From Phycisphaerales bacterium (GTDB taxonomy: Bacteria; Planctomycetota; Phycisphaerae; Phycisphaerales; UBA1924), in assembly GCA_007693765.1 (NCBI GenBank), contig RECZ01000094.1, positions 1 through 34,342 on the forward strand: 34,342 nt of DNA, read 5' to 3'. The number at the start of each line of letters is the position of its first letter. Within the stretch, counting starts at the first letter, position 1. Of the stretch, positions 1 through 7,919 are shown piece after piece. The notes beneath the pieces are model-generated. The model had not been told where the DNA came from. It saw nothing but the letters and a program-made list of their open reading frames with translations, and ran no database searches. The position numbers and the translations under genes are program-made.

Positions 1-338
1 GTGGGGGTCGTCGCCAGCGCGGTGCGCCCCGGCTCGAGGGCGATGCGGCAGGCGCGATCGAGGGCGTCGTCGGCGCCGGCGGTGAGGAGGATGCGCTCGG
101 GGGCGGTGTTGAGCCGCTGGGCGAGGAGGGATTCGAGGGCGCGGGCGTCGGGGTAGCGGCGGAGGGCGTCGGGGTTGGTGGTGAGGAGCGCGGCGATCTC
201 ATCGGGAGTGCGCGCGGGGCCCTCGTTGGCGTCGAGACGGAGGTCGATGGGCTGGGGCGTGTTCGCGCGCGCATAGGCGGTCTCGCTGCGCAGGCGGGGG
301 ATCGGCGTGAACGGGGTGGGTTCGGTTGTAGGGTTCAT
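1..338 (-). CDS. hisC: Histidinol-phosphate aminotransferase, N-terminal part (cut by window edge)
   Basis: About 112 codons of the N-terminus are visible, read leftward from the ATG at 338. They include the early PLP-aminotransferase motif LDANEGP, the RRYPDA segment and LLTAGADDALD, all typical of HisC. The enzyme makes L-histidinol phosphate from imidazole acetol phosphate with glutamate as amino donor. The PLP lysine and the rest of the fold lie beyond base 1. The start codon is 22 nt after the hisG stop, so the two genes are very likely co-transcribed and both under the attenuator upstream of hisG. No clear Shine-Dalgarno sequence precedes this ATG. The family call is firm; the exact start is likely but not proven. 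Confidence 0.9.
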   Translation of the reverse strand, partial: MNPTTEPTPFTPIPRLRSETAYARANTPQPIDLRLDANEGPARTPDEIAALLTTNPDALRRYPDARALESLLAQRLNTAPERILLTAGADDALDRACRIALEPGRTALATTP

Positions 339-360
339 GTGCGCACGGGGTATGGCCGCG

Positions 361-1242
361 TCAGGGCGTGACCTGCGAGAGAGGGGAGATGACGATGTCG
401 GCGCCGCCCTGGGCCTTGATGGCGGGGATGAGCGTGGGGAGCGCATCGCGGGGCACGGCGGCCTTCACGGCGTAGCCGGCGCCGGCGTGGAGCAGCGCCA
501 CGGTGGGCTCGCGCATGCACGGGAGCGCGGCGACGACGGCTTCGAGACGGTCGGGCGCGACGTTCACTTCCAGCATCACGCGTTTGCGCGCCTCGAGGAC
601 CGAGCGCAGGACGAGCGCGAGGTCCTCGATGGCGCGGCGTTTCTCGGGCGTCTCCATGGCGCGGCGGCTGGCGTAGAGGCGCGTGGAGGAGTGCATGAGG
701 GTTTCGAAGACGACGAGGTTGTTGGCCTCGAGCGTGGCGCCGCTGGCGGCGACGTCGATGACGCAGTCGGCGTCTTCAGGCGGGAAGACCTCGGTGGCGC
801 CGTAGGAGCGGAGGAAGCGGTCGTCGCGGTTGCGCCGGTCGATCCAGCGGCGCGCGATGCGTTCGAACTCGGAGGCGACGACGAGCGGGCGCGCGGGCGG
901 GGCGCCGTCGTCGAGGACAGCGGGCGGGGCCGCGGCGACGATGCGGACGGCGTCGAGGCCGGTGTCGAGGATCTCGACGACGTCGGCGTTGAGTTCCTCG
1001 ACCCAGTCGGCGCCCGCGAAGCCGGCGTCGCGCGAGCCGGCGTCGAGCATCTCGACGATGTTCTGGGGCTTGAGGACCTTGGTCTCGGTGTCGGGCAGGG
1101 AGACGCGAGGGCGGTAGCCGCGGGCGCTGGCGGTGATGCGCACGCCGGCGTCGGCGAGGAGCGCGACGACGCCCTCGTGCATCCGCCCCTTGGGGATGGC
1201 GAGGCGGAGCGCGCTGTCGGCGGTGTCGGGGATGGGCGTCAT
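361..1242 (-). CDS. hisG: ATP phosphoribosyltransferase, long form
   Basis: 293 residues. It catalyses the first, feedback-controlled step of histidine synthesis, joining ATP and PRPP. The N-terminus LRLAIPKGRM, the central GADWVEE segment, and DCVIDVAASGATLEANNL (the PRPP-binding loop region) mark HisG. The length and the roughly 75-residue C-terminal segment ending VISPLSQV fit the long form (HisGL) with its own regulatory domain, so no HisZ partner is needed. The start ATG at 1242 is preceded by AGGAAGG about 11 nt away. hisC follows after 22 nt. The roughly 220-nt leader between the promoter and this start contains a His-rich leader peptide and a terminator, so expression is probably controlled by attenuation in addition to allosteric feedback. 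Confidence 0.95.
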   Translation of the reverse strand: MTPIPDTADSALRLAIPKGRMHEGVVALLADAGVRITASARGYRPRVSLPDTETKVLKPQNIVEMLDAGSRDAGFAGADWVEELNADVVEILDTGLDAVRIVAAAPPAVLDDGAPPARPLVVASEFERIARRWIDRRNRDDRFLRSYGATEVFPPEDADCVIDVAASGATLEANNLVVFETLMHSSTRLYASRRAMETPEKRRAIEDLALVLRSVLEARKRVMLEVNVAPDRLEAVVAALPCMREPTVALLHAGAGYAVKAAVPRDALPTLIPAIKAQGGADIVISPLSQVTP

Positions 1243-1328
1243 GGGCGGGAGCCTTCCTGAGGGGCTGGCGGGCTCCGACCGACGCGTGTGTGGGGATCGC
1301 CCCCGCTTCAGGGCCCGCAGGAGGGGCC

Positions 1329-1362
1329 AAAAAGCACACGACGCCGACCGGGGCCGGCGTCG
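1329..1362 (-). terminator. Attenuator terminator in the hisG leader
   Basis: On the minus strand a 9-bp stem (arms 1362-1354 and 1347-1339, one G-U pair, 6-nt loop) is followed within 5 nt by five T residues at 1333-1329. It lies between the leader peptide stop and the hisG start, about 87 nt before hisG. It is therefore not the end of an upstream gene transcript but a leader terminator. The 5' arm can instead pair with a segment just after the leader stop codon. Confidence 0.8.
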
Positions 1363-1407
1363 CTGATGGTGGGGTTGGATACGTTCAGTACCCGCAGCGC
1401 GGCCGGC
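1353..1407 (-). promoter_or_regulatory. Antiterminator pairing segments of the his attenuator
   Basis: Segment 2 (1407-1395, GCCGGCCGCGCTG), directly after the leader stop codon, can pair with segment 3 (1365-1353, CAGCGACGCCGGC). This gives a 6-bp and a 5-bp helix around a 2x2 internal mismatch. Segment 3 contains the 5' arm of the terminator, so the two structures exclude each other. A further GCCGGC copy inside the leader peptide gene (codons 8-9) can pair with segment 2 as the 1:2 protector helix. This was worked out by eye; no folding program was run. Confidence 0.7.
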
Positions 1408-1461
1408 TCACCGATGGCGGTGATGATGGTGCAGGCCGGCGTGGCGGGGGGTGGGGTTCAT
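1408..1461 (-). CDS. hisL: His operon leader peptide (His-rich)
   Basis: An 18-codon frame, ATG at 1461 to TGA at 1408, encodes MNPTPRHAGLHHHHRHR: six His in 17 residues, with five of the six in residues 11-16. It lies between a candidate promoter and a terminator upstream of hisG, on the same strand. By analogy with the enteric his leader, a ribosome stalled at the His codons when charged tRNA-His is scarce would cover segment 1 and free segment 2 to pair with segment 3, preventing termination. A ribosome that reaches the stop codon would cover segment 2 and allow the terminator. No Shine-Dalgarno is visible, and the predicted transcript start lies only a few nt upstream, so translation may be leaderless. 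The symbol is assigned by function, not by sequence similarity to enteric HisL. Confidence 0.8.
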   Translation of the reverse strand: MNPTPRHAGLHHHHRHR

Positions 1462-1471
1462 AGTCGGGGGG

Positions 1472-1499
1472 AGTATTGCCTGATTTGGGCGGTGGTCAA
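1472..1499 (-). promoter_or_regulatory. Candidate sigma-70 promoter of the his operon
   Basis: Minus-strand TTGACC (1499-1494), a 16-nt spacer, and AATACT (1477-1472). The -35 box matches 5 of 6 consensus bases and the -10 box 4 of 6. Transcription would begin near 1465, immediately before the leader peptide ATG at 1461, which is the right place for an attenuator leader. Confidence 0.55.
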
Positions 1500-1522
1500 G
1501 CCGGTCGGGAGAGGGATCGTCG

Positions 1523-1551
1523 GCGGCCCGGGGACGGATTCACCCGGCCGC
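1523..1551 (-). terminator. Hairpin abutting the DUF481 gene stop
   Basis: Arms 1551-1543 and 1532-1523 (GCGGCCGGG against CCCGGGCCGC, one bulged base) form a GC-rich hairpin directly after the stop codon at 1552. There is no T run, so as an intrinsic terminator it is weak. It would separate the DUF481 gene from the his promoter. Confidence 0.4.
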
Positions 1552-2574
1552 TCAGAACCGGAAGCCGACGGTCAGGTAGTAGTCGAGGTCGTTCTTATCG
1601 TTCCCTGCGCCGGCGTTGGAGTTGTAGCGGTGGTTGGCGCCGAGTTTGAGGAAGAGGTTGACCTCGGGGTCGACGAGGATCTCGTAGCCGGCGTCGGTGT
1701 TGAGGCGGAACTCGCCGAAGTCGCTGAAGGACGGCAGGTACTCGGTGCTGAGGAAGATCGACTGGCGTTCGGTGAGCTGGTGCCGGAAGTCGACGCCGAG
1801 CAGGCCCTCGGGCACGACATCGTCCTCGTCGTCTGCGCCGATGTTGAATGTGGCGCCGGCGCCGGCTCGGCCGCGGAGCAGGGTACGGTCGTTGTTGATG
1901 AAGGTGTATGTCGGACCGGCGAAGAGCGCGAGGCGGAGGTCCCAGTCCTGGAACTTGTCGTACTCGAGACGGCTCTGGGCGAAGAAGCCCCACGGGGAAT
2001 CTTTGAAGAGCCAGTCGTTGCGGACGAAGAGCTCGGCGCGGTCGCGGGTGACCTCGCCGTCTTCCTCGCCGCGGGTGTAGAAGGCGTTGGCGCGCGTCTC
2101 CATGTAGTCGGTGATGCGCTCCACGCTCACGCTGAAGCGGAAATTGAGCGTGTCGGTGTTGCCCTCGGAGCCGGTGAGCCCGCCCTCGAAGGAGCCGGTC
2201 CAGCCCTCGAAGAAGGATTTCCTCACAGGCTCAACGGGCGCTGGTTTTTCTTCAGCGGGCGCGGGGGGCGCGGCGGGGGGATCTGTTTCGATCGTTTCGG
2301 GCTCCTGCCGGGGCGCCTCGGGGGTGTCGAGGAGGGTGACGCTGGCCGCGGGCAGCGTGAGTTCGCCGAGCACGGGGTGCGTGAAGCGCACGCTGTCGCC
2401 ATCGATGCGCACATCGCTGACGATGAGCACCTCGCCGCTGGCGAGTTTGACGCGGACGGGCTCATCGGCGAGCGCGCCGGTGGCGGCCGCGAAGGAGCCG
2501 ATGAGGAGCGCGGCGGCGAGTCGGGCGGGGCGTGAAACGGGGTCGAGTCGGGCAACAGATGTTCGGCGACGCAT
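1552..2574 (-). CDS. DUF481-family outer-membrane beta-barrel protein (YdiY-like)
   Basis: 340 residues. A basic N-terminus and a hydrophobic stretch ending at ATGALADE (about residues 18-37) form a signal peptide. A short beta-rich N-terminal segment follows (residues 38-85), then a Pro/Glu-rich linker (about 86-116). The DUF481 barrel comes next, opening with the typical LTGSEGNTDTLNF motif. Alternating aromatic/polar strands and a final VGFRF with C-terminal Phe fit an outer-membrane barrel recognised by the BAM machinery. The specific role of DUF481 proteins is unknown; they are often described as salt-stress or putative porin-like proteins. It is transcribed alone: a 208-nt gap separates it from the RND pump gene upstream. 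No strong ribosome site is visible before the ATG. Confidence 0.85.
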   Translation of the reverse strand: MRRRTSVARLDPVSRPARLAAALLIGSFAAATGALADEPVRVKLASGEVLIVSDVRIDGDSVRFTHPVLGELTLPAASVTLLDTPEAPRQEPETIETDPPAAPPAPAEEKPAPVEPVRKSFFEGWTGSFEGGLTGSEGNTDTLNFRFSVSVERITDYMETRANAFYTRGEEDGEVTRDRAELFVRNDWLFKDSPWGFFAQSRLEYDKFQDWDLRLALFAGPTYTFINNDRTLLRGRAGAGATFNIGADDEDDVVPEGLLGVDFRHQLTERQSIFLSTEYLPSFSDFGEFRLNTDAGYEILVDPEVNLFLKLGANHRYNSNAGAGNDKNDLDYYLTVGFRF

Positions 2575-2782
2575 TGGCGAATGGCTCTTTCTTTTGCGTT
2601 GTGTTTCTGTGGTGGAGGGATCTCCCTGCGGGGAGGGGGCGGCATCCTACTGGATGGGGGCGGGCGTGTTCGCGTGGCGTTTCGACGCGGGATGGGGCGC
2701 GGTTTCGCGGGATCGGCGCGGCGGACAGCGGGCCCGGGCGGGGGTGCGGCGCGTGGGCGATAAGTTGCTGTGGTGGAATCGT

Positions 2783-5700
2783 TTAGGCGCCGGCGGGGCG
2801 GACGTGCACCGGGGGTGTTTCGCCGAGCGATTCGAGCTGTTCGAGGAGCAGTCGTTCGCGTCTGGCGGCGGGGTGCGTGAGCGGCGCGAGCAGCGCGTAG
2901 AGGGCGGGGATCAGGAAGAGCGTGAGCAGCGTGGCGAAGCCCATGCCCCCGATGATCACCAGCCCGATGGCGCGGCGGCCCTCTGCCCCGGCGCCGGAGG
3001 CGAGCACCAGCGGCACGGCGCCGAGGATCGTCGAGATGGTGGTCATGAGGATGGGGCGCACGCGGATCATGGAGGCCTCGCGTGCGGCGTCGCGCACGCT
3101 CATGCCCTTGGCGCGGAGCTGGTTGGCGAATTCGACGAGGAGGATGCCGTTCTTGGTCATGAGGCCGATGAGCAGGATCAGCCCGATCTGGCTGTAGATG
3201 TTGAGCGAGGCGCCGGTGAAGAGCAGCGTCGCGAGGCCGCCGGTGACGGCGAGCGGGGCGGCGACGAGGATGGTCACGGGGTGCACGAGGCTCTCGAACT
3301 GCGCGGCGAGGGCGAGGTAGACGAGCAGGAACGCGAGGCCGAAGGTGATGAAGAGCTGGGCGGATGAATCGCGGTAGTCGAGCGACTGGCCGAGGTAGTT
3401 GATGGTGGCGCCGGGGGGGAGGTTCTCGTTGGCGAGCGCTTCGAGCCGGTCGAGCGCCGCGCCGAGCGAGGCGGAGGCGGCCGGCGTGCCGGTGACGATG
3501 ACGGAGGGCGCGCGGTTGATGCGGGTGAGGTCGCGCACGGTGCCGGATTCTTCGAGGCTCACGAAGGATTCGAGCGGCACGAGGGCGCCGCCGGCGGTGC
3601 GCACGTTGATGTTGGAGAGGTCCGACGGGCTGGCGCGGTCGGCGGGGCGGGCCTGCAGGATGACCTTGTAGAGGTCGCCTTGGTCGAGGTACTCGGTGAC
3701 CTCGCGCCCGCCGAGGAAGGTCTGCACGGCCCGCCCGATGGAGCGGACGTCGACGCCCACGTCGATGGCGCGCTCGCGGTCGACGCGCACGCTGAGCTGC
3801 GGGCGGGTGCGCTCGTAGTCGAGCCGAAGGTTTTCGAAGAGGGGGTCGTTCTGGGCGAGGGCGAGCAGTTGCTGCGCCCACTCCGTGGCGGACTCGAAGT
3901 CCGGGCCGCCGACGGCGACCTGGATCGGCTCGCGGTTGTCGCGGATGCCGAGGCCGGGCGGGTTGATCGCCACGACGCGGGCGCCGGTGATCTCGCGCAG
4001 ACGAGGCGTGAGCGCGTTGACGACGTCGAGTTGCGACACGTCGCGCTCGGACCAGTCGACGAGGCGCACGATGATGCGCGCGGTGTTGACCTGCCCCGCG
4101 CCGCCGAAGCCGGGGGCGACGATGGCGACGGTGCGCATGATCGGGCCGTGCGGCGGGCGGTGCTCGTCGATGATGTCTTCGATGAGCCGGACCTGACGCA
4201 CGGTGTGCTCGAGGCTGGCGCCCTCGGGGCCCTCGACGTTGATGACGAAGCGGCCCTGATCTTCCGACGGCGTGAGCTCGCGGGGCAGGCGTTCGTGGAA
4301 GATGGCCGCGGCGAGCGTGACGAGCAACGCGACCGCGACGCTGAGCCAGCGGAGCCGGATGGAGACGCCGACGGCCTTGCCGTACTGGCGGGCGATCCAG
4401 CCGTGCTGCGTGGGCGATCCGGCGGCGGGCGTGGTCGGACGCTGCGCACCTTTGTTGCGCTCGGGCAGCACCTTGGAGCAGAGCATGACGCCCAGCGAGA
4501 GCGCCACGAAGGAGGAGATGATGACGGCGCCGGCGAGCGTCAGGCCGAACTCGGTGAACAGGCGGCCCACCTGCCCGGTGAGGAAGGCGAGGGGCACGAA
4601 GACGGCGACGAGCACGACGGTGGTTGCGATGACGGCGAAGCCGACCTCCCCGGCGCCGCGCACCGCGGCCGCGAGGCGGGGCTCGCCCATGCGGATGCGT
4701 CGCTCGATGTTCTCGAGCACGACGATCGAGTCGTCGACGACGAGGCCGATGGCGAGCACCGCCGCGAGCAGGGTGAGCACGTTCACCGAGAAACCGGCGG
4801 CGTAGACGATGGTGACGGCGCCCATCACCGAGACGGGGATGGAGATGATGGGCACCAGCGCAGCGCGGAAGGAGCGCAGGAAGGCCACGATGACCACGAT
4901 CACCAGCGCCAGCGCGATGGCGAGCGTGATGAGAACGCCCCGGATCGAGGCCTTGATGAAGATCGAGTCGTCGGAGGCGATGGAGAGGTCGACGCCATCC
5001 GGGAGGGAGTGGCGGATGATGTCGACCTCGTGCCGGATGGCGTTGGCGACGTCGACGGTGTTGGCGTTGGATTGGCGGATGATCCCGAGCGAGACGGCGG
5101 AGCGGCCGTTGACGGCGAAGGCGCTGCGGTCGTTCTCGGCCTCGAGCGAGACGCGGGCGACGTCGCCGACACGCACGGGGCCCGCTTCGGTGGTGCGGAC
5201 GACGAGCCGCTCGAACTCGCGCGGCTCGGTGAGGCGCGAGAGCGTGCGGACGGAGAGCTCGCGCAGGCGAGACTCGATGCGCCCGCCGGGCAACTCGAGG
5301 TTCTCGGCGAGCAGGCGGTTCTCGATGTCCTCGACGGTGATGGCGCGTGCGGCCATGGCCTCGCGGTCGAGCCAGAGACGGATGGAGTAGCGTCGCTCGC
5401 CGCCCACGCGGGTGCGTGCGACGCCGTCGATGAGCGAGAAGCGCTCGACGAGGCGCCGGTTGACGTAGTCGGTGAGTTCGAGGGCGTTGAGGCGGTCGCT
5501 GGTGAGGCTGAGCCACATGATGGGCGAGGCGTCGCTGCTGGCCTTGCGCACGGTGGGCTCGTCGACGTCGACGGGGAGGTCGTCACGGGCGCGGTTGATC
5601 TGGTCGCGCACGTCTGCGGCGGCGAGGTCGATGTTGCGGCTCAGGACGAACTCGATGTCGATGCGGCTCTCGCCGTCGTTGCTGGCCGAGCGCACGGTGC

Positions 5701-5932
5701 GGATGCCCTCGACGCCGCCGAGGCGGTCGAGCAGGCGCTTGGTGACCTCGGCGTCCACCACGGCCGCGGAGGCGCCGCGGTAGGTGGTGATCACGGAGAC
5801 GACGGGGGCGTCGACGTTCGGGTACTGACGCATCTCGAGGCGGGTGAGCGAGACGAGGCCGAACACGAGGATGACGGCGCACATCACGCCCGCGAGCACC
5901 GGGCGACGCACTGAGAGCGTGGAGAGAACCAT
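2783..5932 (-). CDS. RND-family multidrug efflux transporter (HAE1 type), inner-membrane pump
   Basis: 1049 residues, the usual length for tripartite RND pumps. TM1 begins at residue about 10 (RRPVLAGVMCAVILVFGL). The first periplasmic porter domain follows, then a TM2-TM6 block containing GLVVDDSIVVLENIERR with the paired Asp residues of the TM4 proton relay. A second periplasmic half and a second six-helix block (starting near YRDSSAQLFITFGLAFLLVYL) complete the fold. It would use proton motive force to expel drugs or toxic compounds together with the membrane-fusion protein encoded just upstream and an outer-membrane channel not seen here. Its ATG overlaps the TGA of the fusion-protein gene by one base (TGATG), indicating coupled translation. 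The substrate cannot be told from sequence. Confidence 0.93.
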   Translation of the reverse strand: MVLSTLSVRRPVLAGVMCAVILVFGLVSLTRLEMRQYPNVDAPVVSVITTYRGASAAVVDAEVTKRLLDRLGGVEGIRTVRSASNDGESRIDIEFVLSRNIDLAAADVRDQINRARDDLPVDVDEPTVRKASSDASPIMWLSLTSDRLNALELTDYVNRRLVERFSLIDGVARTRVGGERRYSIRLWLDREAMAARAITVEDIENRLLAENLELPGGRIESRLRELSVRTLSRLTEPREFERLVVRTTEAGPVRVGDVARVSLEAENDRSAFAVNGRSAVSLGIIRQSNANTVDVANAIRHEVDIIRHSLPDGVDLSIASDDSIFIKASIRGVLITLAIALALVIVVIVAFLRSFRAALVPIISIPVSVMGAVTIVYAAGFSVNVLTLLAAVLAIGLVVDDSIVVLENIERRIRMGEPRLAAAVRGAGEVGFAVIATTVVLVAVFVPLAFLTGQVGRLFTEFGLTLAGAVIISSFVALSLGVMLCSKVLPERNKGAQRPTTPAAGSPTQHGWIARQYGKAVGVSIRLRWLSVAVALLVTLAAAIFHERLPRELTPSEDQGRFVINVEGPEGASLEHTVRQVRLIEDIIDEHRPPHGPIMRTVAIVAPGFGGAGQVNTARIIVRLVDWSERDVSQLDVVNALTPRLREITGARVVAINPPGLGIRDNREPIQVAVGGPDFESATEWAQQLLALAQNDPLFENLRLDYERTRPQLSVRVDRERAIDVGVDVRSIGRAVQTFLGGREVTEYLDQGDLYKVILQARPADRASPSDLSNINVRTAGGALVPLESFVSLEESGTVRDLTRINRAPSVIVTGTPAASASLGAALDRLEALANENLPPGATINYLGQSLDYRDSSAQLFITFGLAFLLVYLALAAQFESLVHPVTILVAAPLAVTGGLATLLFTGASLNIYSQIGLILLIGLMTKNGILLVEFANQLRAKGMSVRDAAREASMIRVRPILMTTISTILGAVPLVLASGAGAEGRRAIGLVIIGGMGFATLLTLFLIPALYALLAPLTHPAARRERLLLEQLESLGETPPVHVRPAGA

Positions 5933-7233
5933 CAGCGGGTGATCCCGGCGCCCTCGGCGGCGCTCGGCTCGATCACGGCGGTCCCGCCGGAGGACTTGAA
6001 GGCGATCGCCGCGGCGGGCACGAGGCCGAGGTCGACGAGTTCCTGATCGGGCGCGGCGTTCACCGCGGCCCCGTCGCGCAGGCGTTGCAGGCCGCTGGAG
6101 ACGACCACATCGCCGGCCCGCACGCCCTCGAGGATCTCGACGTAGCCGGCGCGGCGCTCGCCGATGCGCACGCGCACGCGGCTGGCCTCGCCGTTTTCGA
6201 CGATGAAGAGCTCGACACGCTGACCGTCGACGAGCAGCGAGGACTCGGGCACGAGCACGGCGTCTTCGCGGGTGTCGAGCACGAGCGTGACGCCGCCGAA
6301 CATGCCGGGGCGCAGCCGCCCCTCGGGGTTGGGCACGTGGGCGAAGACCTCGGCGGTGCGGGAGGCGACGTCGACGACGGCGCCGACGGCGCGGAGGCGG
6401 CCCTCGAACTCTGCGCCGGGGAAGGCGGGCGTGTCGATGCCGACGCGGAGGCCGGTGCGGAGGCGCGCCAGGTGCATCTCGGGCACGCTGAAGACGATCT
6501 CGATGGGGTCGACGCTGGTGAGGCTGGTGACGCTGTCGCCGGGGTTGATGTAGGCGCCCATGCTCACGTTTCGCCGCGCGACGCGCCCGCCGAAGGGGGC
6601 GCGCAGGACGTGGTTCTCAACGATGACGCCGGCGCGGTCGCGCTCCGCCTCGGCTTCGTGCAGGTCTGTCCGGGCGTCTTCCAGTTCGGAGAGCGTCGCG
6701 CCGCCGCGTTCGTAGGCGCCTTCGACGCGGCGCAGGCGCAGCCGCGCCCGTTCGACGCGCGCCTCTCCGGCGCGGAGATCGGCGGCTGCGCGCCGGTCGT
6801 CGAGGCGCACGAGGATGTCGCCGGCCTCGACGAGATCTTCGTCCTGGAAGTTGATCTCGACGACCACGCCGGAGACCTCGGAGGTCACGCGCACGGTGTC
6901 GACGGCGCGCGTGGTGCCGACGAGGCGGAGCGTCGATTCGAGCGGGGCGGACCACGCCTTCACCACCTTCACCGGCACGGCCGGCGTCGGCGCGGGGGCC
7001 TCGGGGGCGCCGTCCGCGCCGCCGGTGATGGCGTCGCACCCGGCGCCGGCGAGCAGCGCGGCCGCGGCGATGCAGCACGCGAGCAGCCCGGCGCGTCTGC
7101 GAGCGCGAGGGGTAGTCAAGTGGGTCAAGGGGTGTGTGGTCTCGCGCGTGGTCACAGCGTTTGTTTCGTCATTCTCAGTCGCGTGGATTGTCTGGACGGA
7201 GGTGTGAACCGAAAATCGGGGCTGAAAATTCAT
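5932..7233 (-). CDS. RND efflux periplasmic adaptor (membrane-fusion) protein, probable lipoprotein
   Basis: 433 residues from the ATG at 7233, which overlaps the ogt stop codon (ATGA). A GTG at 7155 would give 407 residues and a more normal signal peptide, so the start is uncertain. Basic residues RARRRAG precede a hydrophobic segment and Cys66 in LLAGAGC, a lipobox-like site with a non-standard Gly at -3. The mature protein has the barrel-sandwich/lipoyl half motif GVVVEINFQDEDLVEAGDIL, an alpha-hairpin rich in Arg/Glu (about residues 130-170), the second half motif VLRAPFGGRVARRNVSMGAYI, and a C-terminal beta-barrel and membrane-proximal domain. It bridges the RND pump to the outer-membrane channel. 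It is followed immediately by the pump gene. Confidence 0.9.
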   Translation of the reverse strand: MNFQPRFSVHTSVQTIHATENDETNAVTTRETTHPLTHLTTPRARRRAGLLACCIAAAALLAGAGCDAITGGADGAPEAPAPTPAVPVKVVKAWSAPLESTLRLVGTTRAVDTVRVTSEVSGVVVEINFQDEDLVEAGDILVRLDDRRAAADLRAGEARVERARLRLRRVEGAYERGGATLSELEDARTDLHEAEAERDRAGVIVENHVLRAPFGGRVARRNVSMGAYINPGDSVTSLTSVDPIEIVFSVPEMHLARLRTGLRVGIDTPAFPGAEFEGRLRAVGAVVDVASRTAEVFAHVPNPEGRLRPGMFGGVTLVLDTREDAVLVPESSLLVDGQRVELFIVENGEASRVRVRIGERRAGYVEILEGVRAGDVVVSSGLQRLRDGAAVNAAPDQELVDLGLVPAAAIAFKSSGGTAVIEPSAAEGAGITR

Positions 7234-7772
7234 CGCACCGCGGCGATCGCGGGCTCGGGGGCCGCTTCGAGGGCCAGCAAGCGTCCCTTGCGCTGGACGC
7301 CGCCCGCGTAGCCGGTGAGGGAGCCGTCGGCCCCGATCACCCGGTGGCAGGGCACAACGATAGGGAGCGGGTTGCGGGCGTTGGCGAGCCCGACGGCGCG
7401 GGCCGCGTTCGGGGCGCCGATACGGGCGGCGAGGGCGGCGTACGAGACGCGTTCCCCGTAGCGCACGGCGCGGAGGGCGCCCCAGACGCGCCGCTGGAAG
7501 GGCGTGCCGGGGGGGTGCTCGGCGTCGTCGATGGCGAGGGGGAGGTCGAAGTCGGTCAGCCGGTGATCGAAGTACGCGCGGAGTTGCTCGGCCGCGGCAT
7601 GCAACGGGTCGCATCGCGCGTCGGTGTGCGCGCGCTCGGGCTCGGTCGCGGCGTGGTCGAGCATGTCGATGCGGCGCACGGCGCGCTCGTCAGCGACGAT
7701 GCGGAGGGGCCCGATCGGGGAGTCGATCGTAGCGGCGTGGACGCGACGCGTTGTCTGGGTGTCGGCGAGCAT
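7230..7772 (-). CDS. ogt: Methylated-DNA--[protein]-cysteine S-methyltransferase
   Basis: 180 residues from the ATG at 7772 (start MLADTQ). The frame stays open upstream, but that extension is Arg/Ala-rich and overlaps the catalase terminator, so it is rejected. The active-site motif IVVPCHRVIGADGSLTGYAGG contains the alkyl-acceptor Cys. GTPFQRRVWGALRAVRYGERVSYAALAARIG is the winged-helix DNA-binding part. The protein transfers O6-alkyl groups from guanine to its own Cys in a suicide reaction. There is no N-terminal Ada regulatory domain, so it is the Ogt type. Its TGA overlaps the ATG of the membrane-fusion gene (ATGA), which suggests one transcript linking DNA alkyl repair to efflux. Confidence 0.92.
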   Translation of the reverse strand: MLADTQTTRRVHAATIDSPIGPLRIVADERAVRRIDMLDHAATEPERAHTDARCDPLHAAAEQLRAYFDHRLTDFDLPLAIDDAEHPPGTPFQRRVWGALRAVRYGERVSYAALAARIGAPNAARAVGLANARNPLPIVVPCHRVIGADGSLTGYAGGVQRKGRLLALEAAPEPAIAAVR

Positions 7773-7854
7773 GGTCACATCATGGTGTGCGACGGCGTCG
7801 GCGTCGAGACGCCGCCGGCGAGACGCCCCCGGTAAGACGGGGCGCGCGAGGGAT

Positions 7855-7893
7855 AAAAAAAGGCGGCCGGCGCGACAAACGTACGCGCCGGCC
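7855..7893 (-). terminator. Intrinsic terminator of the catalase gene
   Basis: A perfect 10-bp stem (7893-7884 and 7874-7865, 9-nt loop) is followed after 3 nt by seven T residues on the minus strand (7861-7855). It lies 27 nt past the catalase stop. It should stop catalase transcripts before ogt, so ogt probably has its own promoter in 7773-7854, though I see no clear one. Confidence 0.93.
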
Positions 7894-7919
7894 ACCCTCG
7901 TGGGGGCTGGTTGTGCGGC

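Noticed and set aside
1339-1362. The hairpin with T run considered as terminator of the DUF481 gene
   Set aside because: It lies more than 190 nt past that gene, downstream of a separate promoter and the His-rich leader; it fits the his attenuator better. A nearer hairpin follows the DUF481 stop.
2223-5516. Very long open frame (about 1100 codons) on the minus strand, overlapping the RND pump
   Set aside because: Its product is almost only Arg, Pro, His and Ala, the typical out-of-frame reading of a GC-rich gene; the RND pump occupies the same DNA with a clear family match.
3680-5914. Long plus-strand frame opposite the RND pump
   Set aside because: The product is Asp/Gly/Val/Glu-rich low complexity, an antisense shadow of the pump gene.
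7773-7895. Upstream extension of the ogt frame
   Set aside because: It would overlap the catalase terminator and adds residues not found in the family.
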